DNA of 64,000 bases from assembly GCA_964425605.1 (NCBI GenBank), contig CAYRNR010000010.1:31453-95452 (forward strand). Direction: 5' to 3'. The notes under the pieces are model-generated. The model made no database searches. It worked only from the letters and a program-made list of their open reading frames with translations, and was not told the DNA's origin. This DNA is from CAYRNR01 sp964425605 (GTDB lineage Bacteria; Myxococcota_A; UBA796; UBA9615; CAYRNR01). Below, piece by piece: positions 44,703 through 54,326 of this stretch (its first letter is position 1; each line of letters opens with the position of its first letter). A program made the translations under genes and the position numbers.

Positions 44703-46811
44703 ATGGAACCCACTCGAGAGATTCTCTGGAACATCCACTGGATGCGCTGGCCCATCTACGGGCCCGCGTTCATCGCCATGGCCATCGCCGCGTGGGGCAC
44801 GTGGCGCAACGTCCGCCGGTGGAAGACCCTGGCCGCCATCGCCCGGCCCGACGACGCCAGCCGCGAGGGGCTGGGCGAGCGGATCGGCTACGCCCTGAAG
44901 TACATGCTGGGCCACCAGCGCATCCTGCGAGAGGGCTTCCCCGGCTCCATGCACTTCCTCATGTTCGCCGCCATGGGGGTGCTGTTCGCGGTGACGTTGC
45001 TGGTGATGGTGCAGGAGGACTTCACCGATCTGTTCTTCGGGGTGAAGTTCCTGAAGGGACCGGTCTACCTGATCTGGTCGGCGGCCGGAGACCTGTTCGG
45101 ACTGGCCCTGCTCGCCGGGGCCGGCATGGCCCTGGTCCGGCGATACGTCCAGCGCCCGGACCGGCTCGACAGCGAGCCCAAGGACCTCTGGGCGATCCTG
45201 CTGCTGCTGGCGCTGGTGGCGACGGGCTTCTTCGCCGAGTCGCTGCGCATGGTCGGCGAGGGCGAGGTGCGGGCGCCGTGGGCTCCCTGGTCCTTCGTGG
45301 GGTGGCTCGGCGCGCTGGCCCTGGGCGCCGCTGGCCTGGGCGAGGGGGCGATCCGCACGGTCCACGCCATCAACTGGCAGGTCCACATGATCCTGGCGAT
45401 GGTCTTCATCGCCACCATCCCCTGGTCGAAGTTCTGGCACATGGTGCCCGGCGCGGTGAACGTGGCCCTGCGCAGCCGCAAGGCCAGGGCCGACCTGCCC
45501 ACGCTGAACATGACCGATCTGGAGGACGAGACCCGCGAGACCTTCGGCATCCACCGGGTCGACGAGTTCACCTGGAAGGACCTGCTGGACACCGAGGCCT
45601 GCATGAAGTGCGGGCGCTGCACCGCCCAGTGCCCGGCGTTCAACACCGACAAGCCGCTGAACCCGCGCAAGATCATCCAGGACGTCAAGGCCAACGCCGA
45701 CGACAAGATGAAGCTGTGGTTCGACGCGCGGGGGGCGGTGAAGGAGGACGTGGACCGCGAGACCGAGGGGGTGATGCTCGTCCACGGCTCCGACGCCGAG
45801 GGTTCGCTGCCCGCAGGAGCCATCGGATTCGACGAGCTGTGGTCGTGCACCAACTGCGGGGCCTGCGCCGAGGCGTGCCCGGTGCACATCGAGCACGTGC
45901 CCAAGATCCAGGCCATGCGCCAGTACCTGACGCTGATGCTCAGCGACTTCCCCAAGGAGGCGCAGCCCGTGATGCGCAACCTGGAGAACAACGGCAACCC
46001 CTGGGGTATCGGCATGGACCAGCGGGGGAACTGGGCCGAGGGGCTGCCGACCTTCGACGACGCGCCCGACGCCGAGTACCTGATCTTCCCCGGCTGCGCC
46101 TGGGCCTTCGACGAGCGCAACGGCAAGGTCGCCAGGGCCACCATGGAGCTGTTGCAGCGCGCTGGTGTCAGCTTCGCCACCCTGGGCGGCCAGGAGACCT
46201 GCTGCGGGGATCCGGCGCGGCGGGTGGGCAACGAGTACCTGTTCGCCATGCTCGCGCAGATGAACGTGGAGCTGTTCGACGGCTACGGCATCAAGAAGAT
46301 CATCACCGCGTGCCCCCACTGCATGACCGTGCTGGGCACCGAGTACAAGCACCACGGCGGCGACTACGAGGTGATCCACCACGCGGATCTGCTCGCGAAG
46401 CTCGTGGCCGAGGGCAAGCTGCAGCCGGAGAAGACGCCCGAGGGCGCCAAGCAGGCCACCTACCACGACAGCTGCTACCTCGGCCGCTGGAACGACATCT
46501 ACGATCCCCAGCGCGAGCTCATCCACGCCGTCCCCGGCGTCCGGTACACCGAGATGCCGCGGCACGGTGCCAGCAGCTTCTGTTGTGGAGCCGGCGGCGG
46601 CCGCATGTGGATGGAGGAGACGCTGGGCACGCGGATCAACCACGACCGCGTGGGCGAGGCGCTGGACACCGGCAGCGACACCCTCGTCGCAGCCTGCCCC
46701 TTCTGCCTGATCATGCTCGACGACGGTCTGGCCGCGAAGGAGAAGCAGGACGAACTCGCCCTCAAGGACGTGTCCGAGCTGCTGCTGGAGTCGCTCCCCG
46801 ACAAGGGATGA
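44703..46811 (+). CDS. membrane Fe-S oxidoreductase, HdrD/NarI-like fusion (ETF:quinone oxidoreductase type)
   Basis: A 702-residue protein. The N-terminal 250 residues are a NarI-like membrane domain of about five helices with His residues for heme b. Two 4Fe-4S sets follow, CMKCGRCTAQCP (near 300) and CTNCGACAEACP (near 380). The C-terminal part has two CCG cysteine-rich domains: ETCCGDPARR...CPHC and DSCYLGR...FCCGAGGG...CPFC. Related proteins (FadF/EmrA class) pass electrons from ETF or acyl-CoA oxidation to menaquinone. No ETF genes are adjacent. Confidence 0.87.
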   Translation: MEPTREILWNIHWMRWPIYGPAFIAMAIAAWGTWRNVRRWKTLAAIARPDDASREGLGERIGYALKYMLGHQRILREGFPGSMHFLMFAAMGVLFAVTLLVMVQEDFTDLFFGVKFLKGPVYLIWSAAGDLFGLALLAGAGMALVRRYVQRPDRLDSEPKDLWAILLLLALVATGFFAESLRMVGEGEVRAPWAPWSFVGWLGALALGAAGLGEGAIRTVHAINWQVHMILAMVFIATIPWSKFWHMVPGAVNVALRSRKARADLPTLNMTDLEDETRETFGIHRVDEFTWKDLLDTEACMKCGRCTAQCPAFNTDKPLNPRKIIQDVKANADDKMKLWFDARGAVKEDVDRETEGVMLVHGSDAEGSLPAGAIGFDELWSCTNCGACAEACPVHIEHVPKIQAMRQYLTLMLSDFPKEAQPVMRNLENNGNPWGIGMDQRGNWAEGLPTFDDAPDAEYLIFPGCAWAFDERNGKVARATMELLQRAGVSFATLGGQETCCGDPARRVGNEYLFAMLAQMNVELFDGYGIKKIITACPHCMTVLGTEYKHHGGDYEVIHHADLLAKLVAEGKLQPEKTPEGAKQATYHDSCYLGRWNDIYDPQRELIHAVPGVRYTEMPRHGASSFCCGAGGGRMWMEETLGTRINHDRVGEALDTGSDTLVAACPFCLIMLDDGLAAKEKQDELALKDVSELLLESLPDKG

Positions 46812-46852
46812 CCCGCGATCACCCGGACAAATCGGGCGCCCGCGACGGTATA

Positions 46853-46885
46853 CTCTCGCGAGCCGGTGTGACCCGGTCGCGAGAG
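46853..46885. promoter_or_regulatory. strong dyad at the kinase promoter/leader
   Basis: CTCTCGCGA (46853-46861) and TCGCGAGAG (46877-46885) are perfect 9-base arms, with further CCGG/CCGG pairing inside. A -10-like TATACT (46849-46854) touches the left arm, so the dyad may be an operator over +1. If the transcript starts upstream, the RNA hairpin would bury the GAGAGGG ribosome site of the next gene. Confidence 0.5.
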
Positions 46886-46892
46886 GGAACCC

Positions 46893-48479
46893 TTGACCCC
46901 ATTCGAGTCCATCCCCGCGCAGCTGTCCGTGGAGGCACCCCGCCGCTTCGCCACGGGCGGCATGGCCGAGCTGTTCGCCGGGGAGAAGGTGTTCCCCAGC
47001 GGGGGGCGCGCGGGCGTGGTGGTCAAGCGGATGATGCCCCAGCACGCCAAGGTGCCCGAGCTCGTGGCGCGGTTCCGCGAGGAGGCCCGGCTCGGCATGT
47101 TGCTGCGGCACAGCAACATCGTGCGCGTGTACGAGTACGCCGAGATCGACGGCGCCCACTACATGGTCATGGAGCGGGTCGACGGCCTGGACCTGGCCGC
47201 GGTGGCCAAGCGCTGTCGCGACCGCGAGGTGGACCTGCCGCAGCCGGTGGCCGCGTTCTTCCTCAACGGCATCGCGTCGGCGCTGGCGTACATGGCGGAC
47301 GCGAAGACCGCCGACGGCCGGCCCATGGGGTTGGTCCACCGGGACATCAGCCCGTCGAACATCCTCGTGTCCCACGAGGGCGTGATCAAGCTCATCGACT
47401 TCGGCGTGGCCATGGCCAGCGAGCGGGAGTTCCGCACCAAGGAGGGGTTCTTCGTCGGCAAGTACGCGTACATGTCCCCCGAGCAGGTGCGCAGCGACCC
47501 GGTGGACATCCGCAGCGACCTGTTCGCCCTGGGCAACGTGGGGTACGAGCTGCTCACGGGCAAGCTGCCGTTCCTGGGCGGTTCCGAGTTCGAGACGTTC
47601 AACCAGATCCTCGAGCTGGCGGCGCCTCCGCTGAGCACGGAGCGCGCGGACGTGCATCCGCGCCTGGCCGGCGCCGTCGAGCGGTGCCTCGCCAAGGCCC
47701 CCGCCGATCGGTATCCGCACCCGCTGGAGATGGTCCGGGACCTGCAGCGGTTCTTCCACGAGGCCGTGGAGGAGCCCCCGTCCGTGCTCGCGGTGAGCTT
47801 CCTCGAGGACGTGGACCTGATCAGCGGCGCCGAGCGCGAGCGGGAGCTCTCACCCAGCGCGCCCGGCGCGCCCATGCCCTCCACCGGCGGGGCTGCGCTG
47901 CCCCCCGCGGCGAACGAGGCCGTGATCTCCGGCGCGGGCCAGGCCATGGCGCCGGCGCCGGGGCAGACCGCCGACGGGGAGTCCACCCTCGATCCCGCCG
48001 AGGAGCGGAGCCCTGCCGACGACGGCGACGGCGGCGACGAGGGCCGGGCCAACCTGCTGGGCTGGATCGTCACGGCGGTCGTCGTGGCCATCGCCGTCGT
48101 CTTCGTGTGCTGTGGTGCCGGACGGTGGCTCTACTCGGCCCTGTTCGCCCCTGGTGACGACGAGATCTTCGTGCCGGAGGACCCCACCGAGGAGCCGGTG
48201 GTCGAGCCGGTGACGTCCGCTCCCGTCGAGCCCCCCGTCGCCCGCACCGGCACGGTCAACATCTTCGCCTCCCCGCAGGTGGAGGTCTTCATGGACAAGC
48301 GCTCCCTGGGGATGACGCCCATCGTCGGCCTCGAGCTCGAGCCCGGCCGCTACCGGCTCCAGGCGCGCCACGACGACCTGAACTGGGACAGCTGGGTCAC
48401 GGTGAGCATCGAGGGCGGTGAGGACAAGGACATCCGGCTGGAGCCGCGGGCGCGGGCGCCCGAGGCCGACGATCCCTGA
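46893..48479 (+). CDS. Hanks-type Ser/Thr protein kinase with C-terminal PEGA-like domain
   Basis: A 528-residue membrane kinase. The ATP-site Lys is K45 (VVVKRMM), the catalytic loop HRDISPSN near 149-156 and the metal-binding DFG near 169-171, so it should be active. A Pro/Ala-rich linker, one transmembrane helix (about 390-412) and a PEGA-like extracytoplasmic domain (about 448-520, VEVFMDKRSLGMTPIVGLELEPG in part) follow. The start is TTG 46893 with AGAGGG seven bases upstream. It converges with a pseudokinase gene ten bases away. Confidence 0.9.
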   Translation: MTPFESIPAQLSVEAPRRFATGGMAELFAGEKVFPSGGRAGVVVKRMMPQHAKVPELVARFREEARLGMLLRHSNIVRVYEYAEIDGAHYMVMERVDGLDLAAVAKRCRDREVDLPQPVAAFFLNGIASALAYMADAKTADGRPMGLVHRDISPSNILVSHEGVIKLIDFGVAMASEREFRTKEGFFVGKYAYMSPEQVRSDPVDIRSDLFALGNVGYELLTGKLPFLGGSEFETFNQILELAAPPLSTERADVHPRLAGAVERCLAKAPADRYPHPLEMVRDLQRFFHEAVEEPPSVLAVSFLEDVDLISGAERERELSPSAPGAPMPSTGGAALPPAANEAVISGAGQAMAPAPGQTADGESTLDPAEERSPADDGDGGDEGRANLLGWIVTAVVVAIAVVFVCCGAGRWLYSALFAPGDDEIFVPEDPTEEPVVEPVTSAPVEPPVARTGTVNIFASPQVEVFMDKRSLGMTPIVGLELEPGRYRLQARHDDLNWDSWVTVSIEGGEDKDIRLEPRARAPEADDP

Positions 48480-48489
48480 CGCGGGCGGC

Positions 48490-49440
48490 TCAGGCCTCGT
48501 CGATAGTCACCACCGTCCCCGAGGAGCCCGTGGTGGGCGTGACCACCAGGTCGCGCAGCCGTAGCTCGTCCGAGGGGGTGCCGATCTCCCGCCACAGCTT
48601 CCAGCACTGCTTCCACACGGTCCACGCGCTCGCCGGGCGGTTGCGCGGGTCCACCTGCAGCAGCTGGCCCAGCAGGTCCACCACCCGGGAGTCCAGGTCC
48701 GGCCGGAGCGATACGGGGGAGGCGTACGAGCCGCGGAGGATCGCGTCGCGCGTCTCCTCGAAGCTCGTCTTGAGGAAGGGCTCGTGGCCCGTGAGCATCC
48801 TGAACAGCAGCGTGCCCAGGCCGAACAGGTCGCTGCGGTAGTCCGCAGGCTCGTGGCGCGCCTCTTCGGGGTTCAGGCAGGCCATCTCGCCGTAGGAACC
48901 GCGCACGGTCGTGCCCAGCAGCTTGCCGCGGAACTGGGCCATCCCGAATCCAGCGAGCTTGGTCTCGCCGTGGGTCGTGATCAGGACGTGGCGCGGGAGC
49001 AGGTTGCGGTGCACCAGGTGCATGGCCACGCCGCCGGAGCCCGTCGCCCGGTGGGCATAGGCCAGGATCTCCGCGAGGCGGCTCAGGATGGTCAGCGCCA
49101 CCCCCTGGTCCAGCCGGCCGAACCGCTGCAGCAGCGCGTCGAGCCACTCCCCCTCGACCAGCTCGTTCTCCAGCACCATCCGATCGCCGATGACCCCGTA
49201 GTCCTGGGTCGCGACGATGCCCGGATGTTTGAGCCCGATCAGCACCCGCGCCTCTGCGAGGAGCTGCGCCTGGAGCTCCGGGTCCCCCACCTGTCCGAGC
49301 TCCACCACGCGCACGCGGCAAGGCCGCTCCATGCCGTTGTCGAACACCCGGCGGCCGCGGTAGTAGCGCACCAGTCCATCGTGCCCCTCGTCGAACTCGA
49401 GGCGGTACGCACCCAGCTGGTAGTTGACCGGTGTCGTCAT
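48490..49440 (-). CDS. pseudokinase of the Hanks family
   Basis: A 316-residue protein with the kinase fold but degraded catalytic residues. The HRD motif is HRN (144-146), the following K/N are L and H (NLLPRHVL), DFG is GFG (164-166), and no Lys is present in the beta-3 strand near 40-50. The alpha-C Glu (E63) and the APE-region scaffold (NPEEARHEPADYRSDLFGLG) remain. It has no membrane helix. It converges with the active kinase at 46893-48479. A scaffolding or allosteric role is inferred. Confidence 0.86.
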   Translation of the reverse strand: MTTPVNYQLGAYRLEFDEGHDGLVRYYRGRRVFDNGMERPCRVRVVELGQVGDPELQAQLLAEARVLIGLKHPGIVATQDYGVIGDRMVLENELVEGEWLDALLQRFGRLDQGVALTILSRLAEILAYAHRATGSGGVAMHLVHRNLLPRHVLITTHGETKLAGFGMAQFRGKLLGTTVRGSYGEMACLNPEEARHEPADYRSDLFGLGTLLFRMLTGHEPFLKTSFEETRDAILRGSYASPVSLRPDLDSRVVDLLGQLLQVDPRNRPASAWTVWKQCWKLWREIGTPSDELRLRDLVVTPTTGSSGTVVTIDEA

Positions 49441-49470
49441 CGTTTCAGTGAGGCGACCATTGTATGCGAG

Positions 49471-51021
49471 TCAGCCCTCCACGAACATCACCGCGGACGC
49501 GATGGCGCCCATGCACCAGTCGGTGGTGGCGCCGTCCTGGACGTAGGCGTTGGCGGCGCGATCGAGGAGGTCGGGGATGTAGAACGAGCCCATGCCCTCT
49601 TCGATGATGTCGACGCACTGGAGACGATCGGGCTGCCACTCCTCGGGATCACAGGAGGAGGGATCGCCGAGGAGCTCGACGTCGAGGACCGGGGCGAGGG
49701 TGACGGCGAGCTCGAGGACGTCGCCGCCCGCGGTGGCGCAGGTGGCGGCCATCTCCTCGATGAGCTCGGCCTGCTCCGCGGTGGCCCAGGAGGGGACGAG
49801 GGGCTCGAGGACGAACGGGTAGAGCCAGTCGCCAGGCAGGACCTCGAGGGTGTGCTCGCCGACGAAGTCGGCGGAGTCCACGGGGAGCTGCAGCACGGTC
49901 TCGCCGAGGACGGCGGTCTCGATCTCCTCGTCGGTGTCCACGGCGTGTCCCAGGACGAGCCGCAGCTCGCCGTCCCGGGCGCGGCCCACGCGGGCGGTGA
50001 CGGTGACCTGGGCGCCGGCGGGGGGGACCGGGATGGCGTCGCCGGCCTGGTAGACCTCGCCGTCCACCACCACCTCGAGCAGGACCTGGGCGGCGGCCGG
50101 GTTGCGCGAGACAAAGGTGTGGCGCGCGCGAATGGCGTCCACCACGCCGGTGGCGTCCTGGGCGACGGCGTGGACGTAGGTCGTGGGTGTGGCCGGGAGG
50201 ACCAGGGCGTGGCGATCGCTGCCGCCGACGAAGCCCACGTGGGCGCCACGGGCGAGCATGGCCTCGACCATGATCCGGGCCTGTCCGGAGGCGGTGACTC
50301 CGAGCTCGTGGGCGGCGCGGCGGGCAAAGGGGCTGGCGTCGCCGCGGGAGGCCTCCCACGCGGCGAGGGTCTCCGGCGTGCTCTCGGGAGAGCCCAGGGC
50401 CCAGCCCATGTTCCACACCTCCACGGTGTCGTGATCCCGTAGGTCCCAGCCCCACAGGTGGCCGTCGAACATGGGGTGGTTGGGGGACATGGCGCCGCCC
50501 TCGGCGTGCGCCGCGTCGGCGGCGGCCTGCGCGCTCTCGGTCGAGGCGCCGTTGGAGACGTGCGCGGTGACCCCGAAGCGGTTGGCGTGGCCCGACGTGG
50601 ACCACTCCTCGCCCACCACGAGGATCAGCTGATCGCTGACGAACTCGGGGTCGTCCAGGCACGCGACCGTGTTGTGGTCGGTGATCGCCAGGTAGTCCAG
50701 GCCGTTGCCCTCGAACTCGGGGTGCGCGGCCACGAAGGTCTCGTGGGTGTAGTACTCGGCCAGGGCGATGGTCGTGGCCACGGTGTCGAAGCCGTCGCTG
50801 TGCTGGGTGTGGATGTGCAGGTCGCCGCGCAGCCAGCCGTCCTCGCGCAGGGCGATGCCCTGGATCAGGTCGTCCGCGGTGTCGTCGTCGTCCGCGGTGC
50901 CGCTGTCGTCGTCCCCTGCCGTCGTGTCGTCGTCCCCCCCGGCTGAGCCGGTGTCGTCGTCGTCCCCGGCGCAGCCAGGGAGCAGCCACAGCACCATCCA
51001 GATCCAGCACCACGCGCGCAT
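49471..51021 (-). CDS. PHP-domain lipoprotein with Asp-rich tether
   Basis: A 516-residue protein. The signal ends LLPGC, a lipobox, and is followed at once by an Asp-run linker (about residues 19-52). The PHP metal-hydrolase domain begins GDLHIHTQHSDG (about 65-76) and continues with ITDHNTV and a GSDRHAL block. The C-terminal 200 residues are a beta domain of unknown role. It is probably a surface- or periplasm-exposed phosphoesterase-like protein. ATG 51021 is chosen as the start of the signal peptide; 51066 would add 15 residues. Confidence 0.82.
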   Translation of the reverse strand: MRAWCWIWMVLWLLPGCAGDDDDTGSAGGDDDTTAGDDDSGTADDDDTADDLIQGIALREDGWLRGDLHIHTQHSDGFDTVATTIALAEYYTHETFVAAHPEFEGNGLDYLAITDHNTVACLDDPEFVSDQLILVVGEEWSTSGHANRFGVTAHVSNGASTESAQAAADAAHAEGGAMSPNHPMFDGHLWGWDLRDHDTVEVWNMGWALGSPESTPETLAAWEASRGDASPFARRAAHELGVTASGQARIMVEAMLARGAHVGFVGGSDRHALVLPATPTTYVHAVAQDATGVVDAIRARHTFVSRNPAAAQVLLEVVVDGEVYQAGDAIPVPPAGAQVTVTARVGRARDGELRLVLGHAVDTDEEIETAVLGETVLQLPVDSADFVGEHTLEVLPGDWLYPFVLEPLVPSWATAEQAELIEEMAATCATAGGDVLELAVTLAPVLDVELLGDPSSCDPEEWQPDRLQCVDIIEEGMGSFYIPDLLDRAANAYVQDGATTDWCMGAIASAVMFVEG

Positions 51022-51114
51022 GCATCTCCTCCAGGTCGCCCAGCATACCCGCTGGCAGCTGCGCAATCACCCGCGGTGCATGGGTCCTGCTACCCTGTTT
51101 GGCTCCGGAGACCG

Positions 51115-52389
51115 ATGACGATGGATTCGACGGCCGACACGACGACGCGATCGCCGCTGCTGCGCGTGGTGTGCCTGTGCGTCCTGGCCTACCTGCTGAT
51201 GTTCAGCTACGCCATCGCACGCCCCTCGGCCGAGTCCCTGTTCCTCGCGGCCCACGACGCCGCCGAGCTGCCGCAGGTCTGGATCCTGGTCGCGTTCGCG
51301 GCCCTGGCGACGGTCGCCGTCTACAACCGCTTCTCCACGCGGTACGACCTGGTGACCCTGTACGCCGCGGTGTGCCTGATCACCGGCGCGGCCATGACCG
51401 GGCTGGTGCTGGCCTGGAAGGCTGGCCTGCCGGGCACGTCGTACGCGCTGTACGTGTGGAAGGACATGTACATCGTCGTGCTGGTGGAGATCTTCTACAG
51501 CTTCGCCAACGCCGTGTTCCCCATCCAGCGGGCGCGCTGGTACTACGGGCTGTTCGGCGCATTCGGCTCGGTGGGCGGCATCTCGGGCAACCTGGCGGTG
51601 GGGCCGCTGGCGCAGGCCGTGGGCACCGACGACAGCCTGTGGGCGGTCCTGCCCGCTCTGGCCCTGTCCGCCTTGCTGTGCGTGGTGTTCGCCCGGGTCA
51701 TCGGCGCGCGGTCGTTGATGCGGCAGGTGGAGGGCGGCTCCGGCGGCAAGGCCCCGCGCCTCGGCGAGGGATTGGCCGTGCTGCGCGGCAGCTCGTACCT
51801 GCTGCTCATGCTCGGCCTCATCGCCGTGGTGCAGGTGGCGATCACCCTCATCGACTACCAGTTCAACGGCATCGTGGAGGCCTCGTACCCCGAGACCGAC
51901 GCCCGCACGGGGGTCATCGGCAAGGTCTACGCGGCGGTCAACTTCGGCACCCTGCTCGGCCACGCCCTGGTCGGCCCCACCCTGCGGCTGCTGGCCATCC
52001 CCGGGACCCTGCTCGCGGTGCCCGTGGCCCTGGCCCTGACCGTGGTGGCCTTCGCCATCAACCCGGTCTTCGGCACCATGGCCGCGGCCAAGGTCGCGTC
52101 CAAGGCGTTCGACTACACCATCTTCCGCGCGGCCAAGGAGCTGCTGTACATCCCGCTGAACTACGTGGAGAAGACCCAGGGCAAGGCCGTGGTCGACATG
52201 CTCACCTACCGCGTGGCCAAGGGCGGCGCGTCGCTGCTGCTGCTGATCCTCGCGGCGGTGGTGACCCAGGCGCTGGTCACCGGGCTGACCCTGGCGGCGA
52301 TCGCGATCTGGATCGCCATCACGGTGGCCATCGTGATCCGGTTCCGGCGGCGGGTGAGCAGGGAAGAGGAGATGCGGGGGCGGGGCTAG
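51115..52389 (+). CDS. Npt/TLC-family nucleotide (ATP/ADP) transporter homologue
   Basis: A 424-residue membrane protein with about eleven helices. The segments RPSAESLFLAA, YALYVWKDMYIVVLVEIFYSFAN (in part), FDYTIFRAAKELLYIPLNYVEKTQGKAVVDM (in part: RAAKELLYIPL) match the TLC ATP/ADP translocase-related family, which includes bacterial exporters and MFS-like proteins as well as parasite energy carriers. Substrate unknown; the host need not be an energy parasite. It converges with the 52386-54200 gene by a 4-base overlap. Confidence 0.8.
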   Translation: MTMDSTADTTTRSPLLRVVCLCVLAYLLMFSYAIARPSAESLFLAAHDAAELPQVWILVAFAALATVAVYNRFSTRYDLVTLYAAVCLITGAAMTGLVLAWKAGLPGTSYALYVWKDMYIVVLVEIFYSFANAVFPIQRARWYYGLFGAFGSVGGISGNLAVGPLAQAVGTDDSLWAVLPALALSALLCVVFARVIGARSLMRQVEGGSGGKAPRLGEGLAVLRGSSYLLLMLGLIAVVQVAITLIDYQFNGIVEASYPETDARTGVIGKVYAAVNFGTLLGHALVGPTLRLLAIPGTLLAVPVALALTVVAFAINPVFGTMAAAKVASKAFDYTIFRAAKELLYIPLNYVEKTQGKAVVDMLTYRVAKGGASLLLLILAAVVTQALVTGLTLAAIAIWIAITVAIVIRFRRRVSREEEMRGRG

Positions 52390-54200
52390 CCCTCGTACTG
52401 ACAGGCCGAGCCCGGCGGGATGATCTCCAGCCAGCCGAACCACATGGGGTGGTGGTCCACGTACCACTGGAGCACCTCGAGCAGGATCTCCTGCTCCTCT
52501 CGCGAGAACATGTCGGTGGGGATGCGGTCGAAGCAGATGCGGATGTTGTCTCCGAAGTAGTCCAGCGCCTCCGAGCACAGGGTCTGCAGCTCGTTGCGGA
52601 TGCGGCCGGAGTCGGAGATCCGGACGGGCCGTGTGCGGAAGTTCTCGCCGCGCATGAAGCGAACGAGCAGCGGGTTGAAGACCAGGTGGCTCTCCTCCAT
52701 GTCCTCCATCAGCCGCAGCGTGAAGGTGATCATCTTGTCGCCGCGGTTGGTGGCCATGCGCACGGTCACGCGGTAGACGCCGTCCTCGACCTTCTCCACG
52801 CCCTCGGCGCCCGAGTAGGGGTCGGGGCACATGTACCCCAGCACCGCCAGGGCGTCCCAGCGCTTCTCCGGGAAGAAGTCGTCGGCGCCGACCACGGCGG
52901 GTCCGAGGGGGAGGTCCGCGTCGGCCGCCTCGCGGATCATGTTGCGGTACAGCTCGATCTTGTCCGCCGGTGGAGGCTCGGTGACCAGGGAGCCGAGCTG
53001 CTCGGCGAAGTCGTCGCCGTCGGGGTCCAGGTGCATCACCTTCCGCTCTCGCCGCCAGTCCAGCTTGAAGCGCGAGGTGAAGATGGCCAGCGACGCGTCG
53101 AGCCCCAGCATGTGGGCCAGGGTCGCTGCCTGGACGGCCTCGGCGGACGCCGCGTATCCGTCGCAGATGAACAGGTGTTGCTCGCCGTCGTCGTCGGTCC
53201 AGGTGTCGATGAGGTAGGTGGGGGCGTAGGTCCCCGACTCGGTGAACGCCGGCTTGCCCGTGGGCAGGATCCAGCCGTCCTCGACCAGGTGGACGCCAGC
53301 GTCCTCCCACTGCTTCCACATGGAGCCGATGCGGGCGAAGCGGCTCTTGCCGCGCAGGGTCCACACGTGGATGTTCGCGGGCTCGATGCCGGGGTAGGTC
53401 GCCTGGATGGCCTCGACCACCTTGGCGCGGTGCGTGCGGAAGTCGATCAGCACGGAGCGCTCGGCGGCCCGCTCCACCACCTTCTGGGGCAGGAACAGGT
53501 TGCCCATGTAGCCCTCGTAGGGGCGGGTGACCTGCAGGGGCTGGTCGAACAGGTGCAGCACGGTCAGCGACCCGGTCTCGGCGCCCTTGGCGAAGCGGGA
53601 CGTGTTCTCGAGCGTGTCGATGGCCGCGCCCCAGATGGTGATGCCGGCCTCCTTGTAGTCGCGGTAGAAGTGGTTCCAGCCGTAGGTGGGGGAGTTGATG
53701 AGCTTGGCCACCCGCTCGTCCACCCACCGGGCCACCTGGGGCCGGGCGTAGACGCGGCCGAAGCCCAGCTGCGGGTTGCTGCCCATCTCCGGGGTCTCGC
53801 CGGCCTTGGGCATGAGCCCCTCGCCGAGGCTGACCATGATGGCGTGGTTCTCCGGCAGGAGCCGGCTGAGGTTCCACAGGCTCTCGGACAGGACGTACGC
53901 GCTGACCGCGTCGGCGTCCTTCTTGACCTGGTTCAGGCCCTTCTTGTCCTTGCCCGCGCCCTCGCCGAAGCGGCCGAACAGGCGAGTACCCAGGGCCGTG
54001 ACCGCGGCGGACAGGGCCAGCTGGCGCTCGCTGCGCCCGTCCACGAAGGACAGATCACTGGTGAACTCGGCCTTGCGCTCGCCGCGCAGCCACTTGATCT
54101 CCACGTCCTCGAGCCACAGGTGGAAGCGCATCAGCACGGGCCGGGTGTCGAAGGCCCACTGTGCGATGAGGTTCTTCTTGGCCAGGTTCTCGTCGTTCAT
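52386..54200 (-). CDS. large cytoplasmic protein of unknown family
   Basis: A 604-residue acidic protein without a signal or membrane segment. It is full of charged and aromatic residues, has few Cys, and no nucleotide or metal motif is obvious. Segments such as AASAEAVQAATLAHMLGLDASLAIF and RFMRGENFRTRPVRISDSGRIRNEL (each in part: RISDSGRIRNEL) look like a folded multi-domain protein. The ATG at 54200 follows GAGG. It stands alone on its strand, converging with the transporter. I do not recognise it. Confidence 0.8.
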   Translation of the reverse strand: MNDENLAKKNLIAQWAFDTRPVLMRFHLWLEDVEIKWLRGERKAEFTSDLSFVDGRSERQLALSAAVTALGTRLFGRFGEGAGKDKKGLNQVKKDADAVSAYVLSESLWNLSRLLPENHAIMVSLGEGLMPKAGETPEMGSNPQLGFGRVYARPQVARWVDERVAKLINSPTYGWNHFYRDYKEAGITIWGAAIDTLENTSRFAKGAETGSLTVLHLFDQPLQVTRPYEGYMGNLFLPQKVVERAAERSVLIDFRTHRAKVVEAIQATYPGIEPANIHVWTLRGKSRFARIGSMWKQWEDAGVHLVEDGWILPTGKPAFTESGTYAPTYLIDTWTDDDGEQHLFICDGYAASAEAVQAATLAHMLGLDASLAIFTSRFKLDWRRERKVMHLDPDGDDFAEQLGSLVTEPPPADKIELYRNMIREAADADLPLGPAVVGADDFFPEKRWDALAVLGYMCPDPYSGAEGVEKVEDGVYRVTVRMATNRGDKMITFTLRLMEDMEESHLVFNPLLVRFMRGENFRTRPVRISDSGRIRNELQTLCSEALDYFGDNIRICFDRIPTDMFSREEQEILLEVLQWYVDHHPMWFGWLEIIPPGSACQYEG

Positions 54201-54326
54201 GCTCGGTACCTCACGATCCGTGGCCCGCGCCACCCTGCAGGTGGCCCGCCATGTTACCCGCTGAATTCAAACCTGTCGTGGAGCTTTATGGGGACACTGC
54301 AGCCGCAGGGGAAGGGGGCAGGTGCA

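Noticed and set aside
44556..47759. Very long minus-strand frame (over 1000 residues) opposite the Fe-S oxidoreductase and kinase genes
   Set aside because: It is a shadow caused by high GC; composition is His/Gly/Arg/Val-biased and the real plus-strand genes carry clear motifs.
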